A stretch of DNA of 36,177 nucleotides from Mycobacterium arosiense ATCC BAA-1401 = DSM 45069 (GCF_002086125.1 NZ_MVHG01000050.1:1-36177); one strand, 5' to 3'; numbered from the stretch's first letter, positions 1-7,846 are shown. Translations and numbers: made by a program. The notes: generated by a model from the sequence alone, not told the origin.

Positions 1-411
1 GACACGCCGCCCACACAGGACTTCCTGTATCCGTCCATCGGCACCAACTGCCTGGCGGACGGCACCAGTGCCATCGCCACCGCGCTGTCGGTGGCGGGGC
101 CGGCCAAGATTCCGCTGCCCGGCCCCGGGCCCGGCCAGACCGCCTACGTCTTCACCGCGGTCGGCACGCCCGGACCCGCCGATGTGCAGAAGCTGCCGCT
201 GAATGTCACCTGGGTGAACCTGACCACCGGCAAGTCGGGGACCGTCGCGCTCAAGCCGCGTCCGGACATCAACCCCGACGGTCCGACGACGTTGAGCGCG
301 ATCGCCGACACCGGCTCGGGCAGCATCATGTCGACGATCTTCGGGCAGGTCACCACCAAAGAAAAGCAGTGCCAGTTCATGCCCACGATCGGCTCGACGG
401 TGGTGCCGTAG
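1..411 (+). CDS. C-terminus of a secreted Ala/Pro-rich mycobacterial protein (5' end outside window)
   Basis: The open frame enters from the left edge and encodes 136 residues before the stop. The segment is rich in Gly, Pro, Thr and Val, has two cysteines (about residues 17 and 123 of the visible part) that could form a disulphide, and has no membrane span or catalytic motif. This composition suits an exported beta-rich domain, but the signal peptide would lie outside the window. By gene order (next to the HhH-GPD gene and convergent with it) it corresponds to Rv1157c of M. tuberculosis, annotated as a conserved Ala/Pro-rich protein; that assignment rests on synteny from memory. Function unknown. 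Confidence 0.75.
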   Translation, partial: DTPPTQDFLYPSIGTNCLADGTSAIATALSVAGPAKIPLPGPGPGQTAYVFTAVGTPGPADVQKLPLNVTWVNLTTGKSGTVALKPRPDINPDGPTTLSAIADTGSGSIMSTIFGQVTTKEKQCQFMPTIGSTVVP

Positions 412-436
412 CAGACCGCACCGCCTCACCGCCTTG

Positions 437-469
437 AACGCGCGTGTCCCGACCGGGGGCACGCGCGTT
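437..469. terminator. Hairpin between convergent genes
   Basis: Arms 437-450 and 456-469 pair over 14 bp (one G-U) around a 5-nt loop. The hairpin lies 25 bp after the stop of the plus-strand gene and just past the stop of the minus-strand DUF1059 gene. There is no U-tract, as is common for mycobacterial terminators. It is placed to serve both directions. Confidence 0.6.
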
Positions 470-473
470 CTGG

Positions 474-620
474 CTAGTACGCCATGAACAGGATGGCGTC
501 GCGGTCGTACTCGAGGCCAGGATGAACGCTGGCGAGGTGCGCCTGGGTCAACTCGACCAGTTCGTCCTCGTCCTTGCCGACGATGGCTTCGCCGCACGGA
601 CACGTCAGGTGTGTCTTCAC
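474..620 (-). CDS. DUF1059-family small protein
   Basis: A 48-residue reading frame starts with GTG at 620, with a purine-rich ribosome site (GGGAAGGG) about 7 nt upstream. The product starts V-K-T-H-L-T-C-P-C-G-E and ends in L-F-M-A-Y. A CPCG knuckle near residues 7-10, an acidic GKDEDEL segment and a conserved HPG near residues 33-35 are the hallmarks of DUF1059 mini-proteins. The CxC plus His suggests metal binding, but this is not shown. It lies 28 bp downstream of the HhH-GPD gene on the same strand and is probably co-transcribed with it. Function is unknown in the family. Confidence 0.8.
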   Translation of the reverse strand: MKTHLTCPCGEAIVGKDEDELVELTQAHLASVHPGLEYDRDAILFMAY

Positions 621-648
621 GTTGCCGCCCTTCCCTTCTGTTGACCTG

Positions 649-1227
649 CTACTTCGCCGCTTTGGCCGCTGCTTTCATCTGCTTTTTGTACGCGCGCACT
701 TTCCCCATCGACTGGGCATCGACGATATCGGCGACGGAGATGTGCGAGCCCGCCCGGCCGAAGTCCCCCGCCGCGGCGCGCCAGCCCTTCGGGGTGACGC
801 CGTACTGCTTGCCCAGCAGAGCCAAGAAGATCTTCGCCTTCACGTCCCCGAATCCCGGCAATCCCTTGATCCGCCGCAGCAGCTCGGGCCCGTCGGGGTC
901 GCCCGCCGTCCACAGTCCGGCCGCATCGCCGTCGTAGCGGTCCACGATGATCTGCGCCAGCGTTTGGATGCGCTTGGCCATCGACCCCGGAAAGCGGTGT
1001 ATCGCAGGGGTTTGCGAGCACAGCGCGGCGAACTTGTCCGGATCGTAGTCCGCAATTTCGGCGGCGTCGAAGCTGCCCATCCGGTCGGCGATCTTCTTCG
1101 GTCCGGCGAACGCCGTCTCGAAGGGGACCTGTTGATCCAGAACCATCCCGATGAGCAACGCCAACGGACTCTCGTCGAGCAGCTGGTCGGCTTCCGGATC
1201 TTGAGCGAGGCAAAGTTTCACCGTCAA
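649..1227 (-). CDS. HhH-GPD-type base-excision repair family protein
   Basis: About 192 residues. The N-terminal half carries the helical fold of DNA glycosylases (LLIGMVLDQQVPFETAFAGP), and the helix-hairpin-helix is visible as GLPGFGDVKAKIFLALLG. The usual GPD segment with a catalytic Asp after the hairpin is not obvious (here GVTPKGWRAAAGDFG), as in the uncharacterised actinobacterial HhH-GPD subfamily, so true glycosylase activity is uncertain. The start is taken as TTG 1227, 4 nt after GGAAG; GTG 1221 is the alternative. The longer open frame to 1497 runs into the divergent gene and is not credible. By synteny it is the Rv1156 counterpart. Confidence 0.85.
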   Translation of the reverse strand: MTVKLCLAQDPEADQLLDESPLALLIGMVLDQQVPFETAFAGPKKIADRMGSFDAAEIADYDPDKFAALCSQTPAIHRFPGSMAKRIQTLAQIIVDRYDGDAAGLWTAGDPDGPELLRRIKGLPGFGDVKAKIFLALLGKQYGVTPKGWRAAAGDFGRAGSHISVADIVDAQSMGKVRAYKKQMKAAAKAAK

Positions 1228-1302
1228 CGATCTTCCTTTCGCGCAGCACCCAGGGACCGGGGACCCATTGGTCGCAAGATTACTCACCGGCAATGACCGC
1301 GT

Positions 1303-1308
1303 TATCGT
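1303..1308 (+). promoter_or_regulatory. -10 element for a leaderless start
   Basis: TATCGT ends 7 nt before GTG 1315, so transcription would begin at the start codon of the SnoaL-like gene. No ribosome site precedes this start. Confidence 0.5.
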
Positions 1309-1314
1309 GGCGTG

Positions 1315-1845
1315 GTGGTGGATGAGGCCAAGTTGGCACTGATGCTGGCCCGCGACGAACTGCAGCAGCTCGTCACCGCCTATTGCCGGGCCGTCGACCG
1401 CGCCGACTACGACGCCCTTCGCGGGCTGTATCACCCCGACGCGACGGACTCGCACGGCTCGTTTTCTGACGGCGGCGTCGAACAGTTCGTCGCGCAACTA
1501 CGGGCCGCCGAACCGTATGTGCTTGTCTCCCAACACAACATCACCACCACGAACTTCGTCGTGGAACGCGACGCGGCCCGCGGCGAGATCTATTGCCTGG
1601 TGTTTCACACCTTCGCCGGCCCCGAGCGCAACATCGACGTCATCATCGGCGGGCGGTACCTGGACACCTACGCCAAACACGAGGGCCGCTGGAAGTTCAG
1701 GCAACGCACCATCGTGGCGGATTGGGCATACCAGAACGACCCGTCGCAAGTGAACTTCGGACACCCCAGCACCCGAGGAAGCCTGCGCGGCCAACCCGGA
1801 CAGGCCGACCCCTCGGTCCGCCTGTTCGCTGCGCCCCAAGGCTGA
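1315..1845 (+). CDS. SnoaL-like / NTF2-fold protein
   Basis: About 176 residues with the cone-shaped NTF2/SnoaL fold signature. An N-terminal helix ELQQLVTAYCRAVDRADYDALRGLYHPDA is followed by SHG, a beta-rich core and the C-terminal strand GRWKFRQRTIVADWAY. The family contains polyketide cyclases, ketosteroid isomerases, dehydratases and non-enzymatic members. The Asp/His pair around YHPDATDSHG could be a catalytic site, but the substrate is unknown. Three GTG codons in a row (1312, 1315, 1318) are possible starts; 1315 fits the -10 element best as a leaderless start. It is divergent from the HhH-GPD gene. Confidence 0.8.
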   Translation: MVDEAKLALMLARDELQQLVTAYCRAVDRADYDALRGLYHPDATDSHGSFSDGGVEQFVAQLRAAEPYVLVSQHNITTTNFVVERDAARGEIYCLVFHTFAGPERNIDVIIGGRYLDTYAKHEGRWKFRQRTIVADWAYQNDPSQVNFGHPSTRGSLRGQPGQADPSVRLFAAPQG

Positions 1846-1877
1846 CCCCGTCAATTCGGCCCCCGGGCAAGGGATCG

Positions 1878-2099
1878 TCAGCCGCTCTTGCGGCGAAATT
1901 CCCGGCGGCTGCCCGCCGCGCCGTGCGCCCGCGTTTGCTTGCCGGCGCCGTCGATATGATCGGACCCGCTCGAGGATTTCGCCATCTTGCGATCCAGGGC
2001 TTCACGGAATTTGCGCTTGGTGTCGTCGTCCGGGCCGGGCGATCCAGCCCCCGAAGACTCCGACGGCTTCGAACCTAGCGGGGCATTCGATGCGGCCAT
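1878..2099 (-). CDS. DUF5302 small basic protein
   Basis: A 73-residue, low-complexity, charged protein rich in Ser/Gly/Pro at the N-terminus. It contains DDDTKRKFREALDRK and ends with REFRRKSG, the typical tail of actinobacterial DUF5302 proteins. It is probably partly disordered and may contact nucleic acid through its basic tail, but no function is known. The ATG at 2099 lies 8 nt after a -10 element, indicating a leaderless mRNA. It stands downstream of the PPOX gene on the same strand, in the place of Rv1155A. Confidence 0.75.
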   Translation of the reverse strand: MAASNAPLGSKPSESSGAGSPGPDDDTKRKFREALDRKMAKSSSGSDHIDGAGKQTRAHGAAGSRREFRRKSG

Positions 2100-2106
2100 A
2101 GGGGGC

Positions 2107-2112
2107 AGCCTA
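2107..2112 (-). promoter_or_regulatory. -10 element for leaderless DUF5302 gene
   Basis: TAGGCT on the minus strand ends 8 nt before the ATG at 2099. There is no ribosome site between them. Confidence 0.5.
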
Positions 2113-2150
2113 TCTCGGGTTTGCCGATACGGTTCGCATGGCGGCCGCGG

Positions 2151-2594
2151 CTACCGTATGCCCGGCGGCATGCCATAGACGTGTGAGATCGGCAGCGTCA
2201 GCAACACCCGCCGGTCGGTTACCATGGCTTGCCGGTATTCGTCCCAGTCCGGGTGCTCACCGGCGATGTTGCGATACAACTCGATCAGCGCCTCCACGGT
2301 GTCGTCGTCGGGCGCGGCCGCCGGCGGCGTCAGCTCGGCGGTGCCCTCGGCGACGGCATACGACCACCCGTCGTCGGCGTCGACCAGGATCGAGGCGCGG
2401 GGGTCCCGACGCAGGTTGCGCGTCTTGGCACGCGGCTCGGTGATCGACACCTGGATCACCACGCTGCGCGGGTCGAAGTGATAGCTCACGTTCGACAGCT
2501 GCGGCCGCCCGTCGCGCTTGATGGTGGCCAGCACCCCGAGGGAATGCCCACTGATCAAGGCCAGCAGTTTGTCGTCGAAGACTTGGCGTCCCAT
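2151..2594 (-). CDS. F420-binding PPOX-class split-barrel protein (Rv1155-like)
   Basis: 147 residues, the normal length for this family. The split beta-barrel of pyridoxamine-phosphate-oxidase-like proteins is seen as LGVLATIKRDGRPQLSNVSYHFD, RAKTRNLRRDPRASILVDADDGWSYAVAEGTAEL and a C-terminal RVLLTLPISHVYGMP. The basic KTRNLRRDPR stretch matches the segment that holds the phosphate tail of flavin or F420 in Rv1155. The M. tuberculosis counterpart binds coenzyme F420; its natural reaction is unknown. The start ATG 2594 is supported by a leaderless-type promoter. The gene is divergent from the DUF1697 gene. Confidence 0.9.
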   Translation of the reverse strand: MGRQVFDDKLLALISGHSLGVLATIKRDGRPQLSNVSYHFDPRSVVIQVSITEPRAKTRNLRRDPRASILVDADDGWSYAVAEGTAELTPPAAAPDDDTVEALIELYRNIAGEHPDWDEYRQAMVTDRRVLLTLPISHVYGMPPGIR

Positions 2595-2600
2595 GACGAA

Positions 2601-2606
2601 AGCCTA
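2601..2606 (-). promoter_or_regulatory. -10 element for leaderless PPOX gene
   Basis: TAGGCT on the minus strand ends 7 nt before the ATG at 2594. Confidence 0.5.
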
Positions 2607-2668
2607 CGTCGCACCCGGCCGGGCGGCCCGGGATGGTCGTTGTGCGGCCGACCTGGTGGAATCGGGAC

Positions 2669-3190
2669 ATGACGCAGTACGCGGCGTTCCTGCGTGGCGT
2701 CAACGTCGGGGGCGTCAATCTGAAGATGACCGAGGTGGCGGCCGCGCTGACCGACGCCGGGTTCACCGGTGTCCGGACCATCCTGGCCACCGGCAACGTG
2801 CTGCTGGAATCGACCGCCGGGGTGGCGTCGGTGCGCAAGAAGGCCGAAGCCGCGTTGCGCGCTCGGTTCGGTTACGACGCGTGGGTGCTGGCCTACGCCA
2901 TCGACACCGTGCGCGCAGCGGTCGACGCCTATCCGTTCGAGCGCGAGGTCGACGGCTATCAGTCCTACGTCACGTTCGTCGCCGACGCGACCGTGCTGGA
3001 CGAGCTCGCCGCGCTGGGCGACAACGCCGGTCCCGACGAGAAGATCCGCCGCGGTGACGGCGTGCTCTACTGGCAGGTCCCCAAGGGCGCCACGCTGGAC
3101 AGCAGCGTCGGCAAGACGATGGGTAAGCCGCGGTACAAGTCGTCGACCACCACCCGCAACCTGCGCACGCTGGACAAGGTGTTGCGCTGA
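2669..3190 (+). CDS. DUF1697 protein
   Basis: 173 residues from ATG 2669, preceded by GGTGGA 8 nt upstream; the frame is open further 5' but without family similarity. Family features are the N-terminal YAAFLRGVNVGGVNLKMTEV, the ATGNVLLES strand and the C-terminal GKPRYKSSTTTRNLRTLDKVL. These define DUF1697, widespread in bacteria and without an established biochemical role. There is no signal peptide or membrane span. It sits divergent from the F420/PPOX gene and convergent with the GntR gene. Confidence 0.85.
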   Translation: MTQYAAFLRGVNVGGVNLKMTEVAAALTDAGFTGVRTILATGNVLLESTAGVASVRKKAEAALRARFGYDAWVLAYAIDTVRAAVDAYPFEREVDGYQSYVTFVADATVLDELAALGDNAGPDEKIRRGDGVLYWQVPKGATLDSSVGKTMGKPRYKSSTTTRNLRTLDKVLR

Positions 3191-3235
3191 GAACGACCCG
3201 GGCGCCAAGGGTTTCGCCGTCGGGCGGCGCCGGCC

Positions 3236-3601
3236 TCACTCGTCGGGCACCGCTTCGATGTAGCGCACCGCGTCGGCCTTGTCCAACCCGAGTCCGCGCG
3301 CAACGCGGACGTACTCGCGGGCCGCGGCCGCCATCGCGGCGTCGGTCGGGTCATAGCGCGCGACGAAAGTGCCGAAGCGGCCCCGGGTTTCGATGATCGC
3401 GGCGGTTTCCAGCTCGCGGTAGGCGCGCGCCACCGTGTTGACGGCGACACCGAGCTGGCCGGCCAGATCGCGCACGGTGGGCAGGCGAGTGCCGGGCGGT
3501 AACGCGCCCTCCCGAACTCCCTCGATGACCTGCGTCCTGAGCTGGTCGAACAATGGCTTTCCCGCCTTCATGTCGACCTTCAACCAGTCACCGAGCTCCA
3601 C
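3236..3601 (-). CDS. GntR-family transcriptional regulator (short, YtrA-like)
   Basis: 121 residues from GTG 3601. The winged helix-turn-helix spans about residues 15-85 (PLFDQLRTQVIEGVREGALPPGTRLPTVRDLAGQLGVAVNTVARAYREL, then the wing IIETRGRFGTFVA). The C-terminal part is only about 35 residues with no room for a FadR/HutC effector domain, as in YtrA-type regulators. The start is chosen because a -10 (GATACT) sits exactly 7 nt upstream, giving a leaderless mRNA; an upstream in-frame start at 3619 would overlap the divergent promoter. It is divergent from the sirtuin gene with only 37 bp between starts, so it may regulate that gene. Synteny: Rv1152. Confidence 0.88.
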   Translation of the reverse strand: MELGDWLKVDMKAGKPLFDQLRTQVIEGVREGALPPGTRLPTVRDLAGQLGVAVNTVARAYRELETAAIIETRGRFGTFVARYDPTDAAMAAAAREYVRVARGLGLDKADAVRYIEAVPDE

Positions 3602-3607
3602 GCGTCC

Positions 3608-3632
3608 AGTATCCCCCACCCCCGGCTATGTT
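3608..3632. promoter_or_regulatory. Back-to-back -10 elements, GntR and sirtuin genes
   Basis: GATACT (minus, 3613-3608) ends 7 nt before GTG 3601, and TATGTT (plus, 3627-3632) ends 7 nt before ATG 3639. Both genes would be leaderless. The two -10 boxes are only 13 bp apart, so the two promoters probably compete for polymerase. Confidence 0.55.
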
Positions 3633-3638
3633 GGTGAG

Positions 3639-4352
3639 ATGCGAGTAGCGGTGCTCAGCGGCGCGGGCATCTCCGCGGAGAGCGGTGTGCCGACCTTCCG
3701 CGACGACAAGAACGGATTGTGGGCCCGCTTTGACCCTTACGAGCTGTCCAGCACGCAGGGCTGGCGCGACAATCCGCAGCGCGTCTGGGGCTGGTATCTG
3801 TGGCGCCACTATTTGGTCGCCGATGTCCAACCGAACGCGGGTCATCGAGCCATCGCCGCCTGGCAAGACGACGCCCAGGTCAGCGTCATCACCCAAAACG
3901 TGGACGACCTGCACGAGCGGGCGGGCAGCCGGTCGGTGCACCACCTGCATGGCAGCTTGTTCGAATTCCGTTGTGCGCGTTGCGGTATGGCCTATTCCGG
4001 GGCGCTGCCCGAAATGCCCGAGCCGGCGCTGGAGGTGGAGCCCCTGGTGTGCCGCTGCGGCGGGCTGATCAGACCCGACATCGTTTGGTTCGGTGAGCGG
4101 CTGCCCGAAGAACCGTGGCAGCGCGCGGTGGAGGCGACCGAGGCCGCCGACGTCATGGTGGTGGTCGGCACCTCGGCGATCGTCTATCCGGCGGCCGGGC
4201 TGGCCGAGTTGGCGCTGTCGCGGGGCACCGCCGTCGTCGAAGTCAATCCCGACGTCACTCCGCTGTCGGGCAGCGTGACGATCAGCGTGCGCCAGACCGC
4301 AAGCCAGGCGCTGCCCGGGTTGCTGCAGCGGCTACCCGCTCTGCTGAACTGA
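3639..4352 (+). CDS. cobB: NAD-dependent protein deacylase (class III sirtuin, SIRT5-like)
   Basis: 237 residues. The NAD site starts at GAGISAESGVPTFRD (8-22), TQNVDDLHERAG (85-96) holds the Asn/Asp pair, and the catalytic His is H104 in HLHGS. Four zinc cysteines are C112, C115, C138 and C140. Tyr53 and Arg56 form the YxxR signature that binds acidic acyl groups in SIRT5 and E. coli CobB, so desuccinylase/demalonylase activity is expected besides deacetylation. Substrates likely include acetyl- or succinyl-modified metabolic enzymes. ATG 3639 is leaderless; in-frame codons further upstream lie inside the divergent GntR promoter. Synteny: Rv1151c. Confidence 0.93.
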   Translation: MRVAVLSGAGISAESGVPTFRDDKNGLWARFDPYELSSTQGWRDNPQRVWGWYLWRHYLVADVQPNAGHRAIAAWQDDAQVSVITQNVDDLHERAGSRSVHHLHGSLFEFRCARCGMAYSGALPEMPEPALEVEPLVCRCGGLIRPDIVWFGERLPEEPWQRAVEATEAADVMVVVGTSAIVYPAAGLAELALSRGTAVVEVNPDVTPLSGSVTISVRQTASQALPGLLQRLPALLN

Positions 4353-4364
4353 TCCGGCCGCCGG

Positions 4365-4994
4365 TCAGGGCCGGCGCGCGCGTCCGAGCAGTAACTCCGA
4401 GACCGGCATCGGCGCCCAGGCCGGGAACGTGAACTCGCGCCGCGACGTGTCGACGTGAAAGCCCGCCTCGACGATCGAGCGTTCGGTATTCCGGTGGGTG
4501 TGGCAGTTGCCGAACAGGCGCGGCCACACCGTCGCATCGACGAAACGCTGAAAGCGGCCCCGCGCACCGGCACTGGCGATGTGCTCGAGGTAGCGCAGCT
4601 CCCCGCCCGGCCGCAGCAACGAAAACAGCCGCCGCAGAACGCTTTCGGGGTCGCGTACCGAGCACAACACCAGCGAACACACCACCGCGTCGAACGGCTC
4701 GGCGCCGCTGAACGCTTCGGCCGTCTCGCCGGTGACGACCACGCGGACGGGCACCGCCTGCGCCGCGGCGCGGGCCTGCGCCGCCAGCCGCGGTTCGGGT
4801 TCCACCGCGATCACCTCGTCGACGGAGTCCGGATAGTGGGGAAAGTTGGTGCCGATTCCCGCGCCGACTTCCAGCACCCGGCCCGACAGGCCGGCCAGAT
4901 TCTCCCGGCGCATCGCCCGGATCGCCTCGGCTTCATGGGTGGCGACGACCGGCCACACCCGCGCGAAGAAGGGGTTGTCGACGACCGTTGTCAT
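4365..4994 (-). CDS. Class I SAM-dependent methyltransferase
   Basis: 209 residues from ATG 4994 (AAGGT just upstream). SAM motif I is VLEVGAGIGTNFPHY, motif II ends in VIAVEPEP, and the post-motif region FDAVVCSLVLCSVRDPESVLRRLFSLLRPGGELRYLEH is typical of UbiE/COQ5-like Methyltransf_11 enzymes. The substrate is not predictable; related proteins methylate lipids, quinones or phospholipids. It follows the MmpL gene on the same strand after a 64-bp gap that contains TATTGT (5032-5027), so it may be co-expressed with the transporter or have its own promoter. Synteny: Rv1147. Confidence 0.88.
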   Translation of the reverse strand: MTTVVDNPFFARVWPVVATHEAEAIRAMRRENLAGLSGRVLEVGAGIGTNFPHYPDSVDEVIAVEPEPRLAAQARAAAQAVPVRVVVTGETAEAFSGAEPFDAVVCSLVLCSVRDPESVLRRLFSLLRPGGELRYLEHIASAGARGRFQRFVDATVWPRLFGNCHTHRNTERSIVEAGFHVDTSRREFTFPAWAPMPVSELLLGRARRP

Positions 4995-5058
4995 ACCTTG
5001 GTGAACCTTCCGACTCGCTTGCGCCCACAATAGGGTCCCGACGACCCGGGGGTCGGCG

Positions 5059-7404
5059 TTAACCGATATTGGCTACCGGCTCGGCGACCACCGGCGCGGG
5101 CAGTTCGACGGGGTCCGCGACCGGCCCGAGATGATCCACGGGTTTTTCGCCCGGGCCCTCGCTGATGCCGAACCGGTCGTGCAGCCATGCCAGGGGCTTG
5201 GGCGCCCACCAATTCCACCGGCCCACCACATGCATGAAGGCCGGCACGACCACCATCCGCACCAGGGTCGCGTCGGCGAACACGGCGAGCGTCAGGCCAA
5301 GGCCGAACATCCGCATGAACGAGACGTGGGCCGCGATCAGCGCGGCGAAGGACATCGACATCACCAGGGCTGCCGCGGTGATCACCCGGCCGGTGCGAGC
5401 GACGCCGAGCGCCACGCTCTCGTCGTTGGCGGCGTGGGCCCGCGTCGCGGTGGGCCTCGCCGGTCGGGCGGCGCCCGACGCCAGCCAGTACTCGCGGATC
5501 CGGGAGAGCAGGAAGACCTCGTAGTCCATGGACAGCCCGAAGGCGATGCAGAACAGCAGCACCGGCATGTTGGCCACCAGCGTCCCGCTGGGCGTGGTGC
5601 CGAGCGCACCGAGATGGCCGTCCTGGAAGATCCACACCAGCGCGCCGAACGCCGCCGTCAGCGACAAGAAATTGCAGGCCAGCGCCTTGGCCGGCAACAG
5701 CACGCTGCCGGTGAGCAGGAACAGCAACACGAAGGTGATCGCCGCCATCAACCCGAGCACCAGCGGCAGCCGGTCGGTCACGGCGTCGACGCTGTCGCGG
5801 TTGACCTGTGCCACCCCACCCATCTCGACGGATCGGCCCGCCGGTCCGGGCACCTCGTGCAGCCGCCTGAGCTGGGCGTCGTTCGCCGCCGAGAACAGCG
5901 GCGCGGTGCTGCTGACGGTCAGAAAGGCGCTGCCGCCGGCCAGCCCGGTGGGACCGGCCGGCGGTCCCACCCGGTTGCCGGCCGAGAAGGTGCCGCCGGG
6001 AGCGGACACCGACGACACGTCGGCGACCCGGGACAGGGCGGCGGCGTAGGAGTCGAAGTCCGTGGGGTTCAGGCCGGCGGCATCGGGGATGACGACGGGC
6101 ACCGACGTCGCGGAGTCGTGCCCGAAATCGTTGCGCAGCCGATCACCGACCTGATGCGCCGACGCCGACCGTGGCAGCACCCGGTCGTCGGGGAAACCCC
6201 ACGTCACGCGCAGGAACGGATACCCGAGCAGCAACAGCAGCGCGACAACCGTCAGCCCGATCGGGGCCCAGCGGCGCATCACGAACTTGGTGGACCGGTA
6301 CCAGAACAGCTGCTGGACGGGCCGGTGCGCCGGTTCCGGGGCCTTCTTTTTGGGCAGCATTCGCCGCAAGAACCGGCGCACGTCGAACGCGTCCAGCCGT
6401 GGGCCCAGCAGCACGATCGCGGCCGGGGTGATCACGATCGAGGCGGTCGCGACGAAGGCAACGGTGGCCACCCCGGCGTAGGCGAAGGACTTCAGGAAGT
6501 ACATCGGGAACGCCACCGTCGCCGACATCGACAACGCCACGGTGACCGCGGAAAACAGCACGGTGCGACCGGAGGTGGCCATGGTCCGGATGAGCGCTTG
6601 CTCGCGGCCGTGGCCCTCGGCCAATTCGTCGCGATAACGGCTGACGATCAGCAGGGTGTAGTCGATGGCCAGGGCCAGGCCCAGGGCGGTGCTCAGGTTG
6701 AGGGCGAAGATCGAGACTTCGGTGGTGAAGGTGATGAGGCGCAACACCGACATCGAACCGACGACGGCCAGCGCGCCCAGCGCCATCGGCAACGCCGCGG
6801 CCAGCAGTCCGCCGAACACCCAGATCAGCACCAGGAAGCTCAGCGGGAGCGCGATCATCTCCATCACCAGCAGGTCGGCCTGGTTCTGCGTGTTGATCTG
6901 CGCGTACTGCATCGCCGCACCGCCGGCGCGGACGGCGACGCCGTCGCGGTCATGGATGTACTGGTCGGCCAGGGTCTGGGCGTTGCTCTGCGCGTAATTC
7001 TCGCCGCCTTTGATGTTGACAACGACGAGTCCGGACTTGCCGTCGCGGCTCACCAAGTCGGCCGAGGCCGCGGGCGGGGCGGTCCACGGCGAGGTGACGT
7101 TGTACACCAGCGGGGACCGCCGCAACTGGTCGACGAGGTCGGTTCCCACTCTGCGGGCCTGCTCGCTGCCGCTGCCGCCCGGGGCCGTCACCAGGATCAG
7201 CACCTGCTGGCCGCTCTGGCCGAACTTGTCACTCAACACGCCGATGGCGTGTGCCGACTCCGAGTCCGGGTCTTGGAAACCGCCCGGGGACAAACTCTTG
7301 GCGACGGGGACGCCGAAGATCGCCGCGGCAATGAAGACCAGGACACCGGTCGCGAGGATGCGGCGGGGCGCCCTGATGGCGACCCGGGCGATTCTTTGCA
7401 GCAT
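5059..7404 (-). CDS. mmpL13: MmpL-family RND lipid transporter, MmpL13-type, full length
   Basis: 781 residues from ATG 7404 (GGAAGGG 6 nt upstream). Layout: TM1 about 14-35, a porter domain (40-175), five TM helices to about 335, a charged linker, TM7 near 381-400, a second porter domain (400-545), then TM8-12. The proton-relay Asp-Tyr pairs of MmpL proteins are D248-Y249 and D627-Y628, so both relay halves are present and the pump should be active. MmpL proteins export lipids across the inner membrane. In H37Rv the syntenic gene is split into mmpL13a and mmpL13b (Rv1145/Rv1146); here it is one uninterrupted frame. The substrate is unknown; the adjacent methyltransferase and racemase suggest a lipid. 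Confidence 0.92.
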   Translation of the reverse strand: MLQRIARVAIRAPRRILATGVLVFIAAAIFGVPVAKSLSPGGFQDPDSESAHAIGVLSDKFGQSGQQVLILVTAPGGSGSEQARRVGTDLVDQLRRSPLVYNVTSPWTAPPAASADLVSRDGKSGLVVVNIKGGENYAQSNAQTLADQYIHDRDGVAVRAGGAAMQYAQINTQNQADLLVMEMIALPLSFLVLIWVFGGLLAAALPMALGALAVVGSMSVLRLITFTTEVSIFALNLSTALGLALAIDYTLLIVSRYRDELAEGHGREQALIRTMATSGRTVLFSAVTVALSMSATVAFPMYFLKSFAYAGVATVAFVATASIVITPAAIVLLGPRLDAFDVRRFLRRMLPKKKAPEPAHRPVQQLFWYRSTKFVMRRWAPIGLTVVALLLLLGYPFLRVTWGFPDDRVLPRSASAHQVGDRLRNDFGHDSATSVPVVIPDAAGLNPTDFDSYAAALSRVADVSSVSAPGGTFSAGNRVGPPAGPTGLAGGSAFLTVSSTAPLFSAANDAQLRRLHEVPGPAGRSVEMGGVAQVNRDSVDAVTDRLPLVLGLMAAITFVLLFLLTGSVLLPAKALACNFLSLTAAFGALVWIFQDGHLGALGTTPSGTLVANMPVLLFCIAFGLSMDYEVFLLSRIREYWLASGAARPARPTATRAHAANDESVALGVARTGRVITAAALVMSMSFAALIAAHVSFMRMFGLGLTLAVFADATLVRMVVVPAFMHVVGRWNWWAPKPLAWLHDRFGISEGPGEKPVDHLGPVADPVELPAPVVAEPVANIG

Positions 7405-7715
7405 TGCTAGCCCTTCCGCTGCCGGTGCCCCGTTGCGCTGGCCGTTGGCTTGTCCGCGACAACGTAACAAACGCTAATTTCCACACGTCGAACAGTGCTC
7501 GTTAGTAAAGACGGAAGCGACCGCCCCGAGCGTTCAACGCCGCGTTTTAAACCCCGCCGACAGTAAGAGTCCGGCCAGAAAAATGTGCCGTAATTAAGCA
7601 GCTCAGGGCCCAAATCGGGGCTTGGCCGCCGGTCAACCTACTCGCCGGTAAATTGCCAAGGTTTTCCGAATCGTGACTCAAAGATTCCTTAATGGTGGCC
7701 CATACGCTCAGTGTC
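7405..7715. other. 311-bp intergenic region upstream of mmpL13 and the mini-ORF unit
   Basis: This stretch is clearly more AT-rich than its surroundings and carries no coding frame of quality. On the minus strand near 7460-7490, TTACGT and TAGCGT are possible -10 boxes for mmpL. The right end holds the promoter of the mini-ORF unit. No strong palindrome was found. Confidence 0.5.
7703..7708 (+). promoter_or_regulatory. -10 element of the mini-ORF unit
   Basis: TACGCT ends 8 nt before ATG 7716. No ribosome site precedes that ATG, so the mRNA is predicted to start at or next to the initiation codon. Confidence 0.55.
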
Positions 7716-7838
7716 ATGTGGATCGACGACACAAGTGCCGACGTCATCAAGGTTGACTTCGAAGCCCTCTACCACGGCGACGTCCTGGTGGAAGGCGAGA
7801 CCTCGGAGCAGTTCGACGAACTGCAAGCCGCGAGCTGA
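7716..7838 (+). CDS. Leaderless acidic 40-residue protein
   Basis: The frame starts M-W-I-D-D-T-S and ends D-E-L-Q-A-A-S. It has 12 Asp/Glu against one Lys, no cysteine and no membrane segment. The predicted transcription start coincides with the ATG, and an intrinsic terminator lies 90 bp after its stop, so it sits in a compact transcription unit of about 250 nt. Codon third positions are mostly G/C, as in real genes of this genome. No family is recognised. It could be a small regulatory protein, or the coding part of an mRNA-like small RNA. Confidence 0.55.
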   Translation: MWIDDTSADVIKVDFEALYHGDVLVEGETSEQFDELQAAS

Positions 7839-7846
7839 GGCAGATC

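Noticed and set aside
5131..7410. 759-codon open frame on the plus strand opposite mmpL13
   Set aside because: Composition is His/Arg/Gln/Gly-rich without domains; it mirrors the high-GC third-position bias of the true gene on the other strand.
7716..7838. Mini-ORF as a lasso, thio- or mycofactocin-type peptide precursor
   Set aside because: No cysteine, no core/leader boundary and no maturation enzymes nearby.
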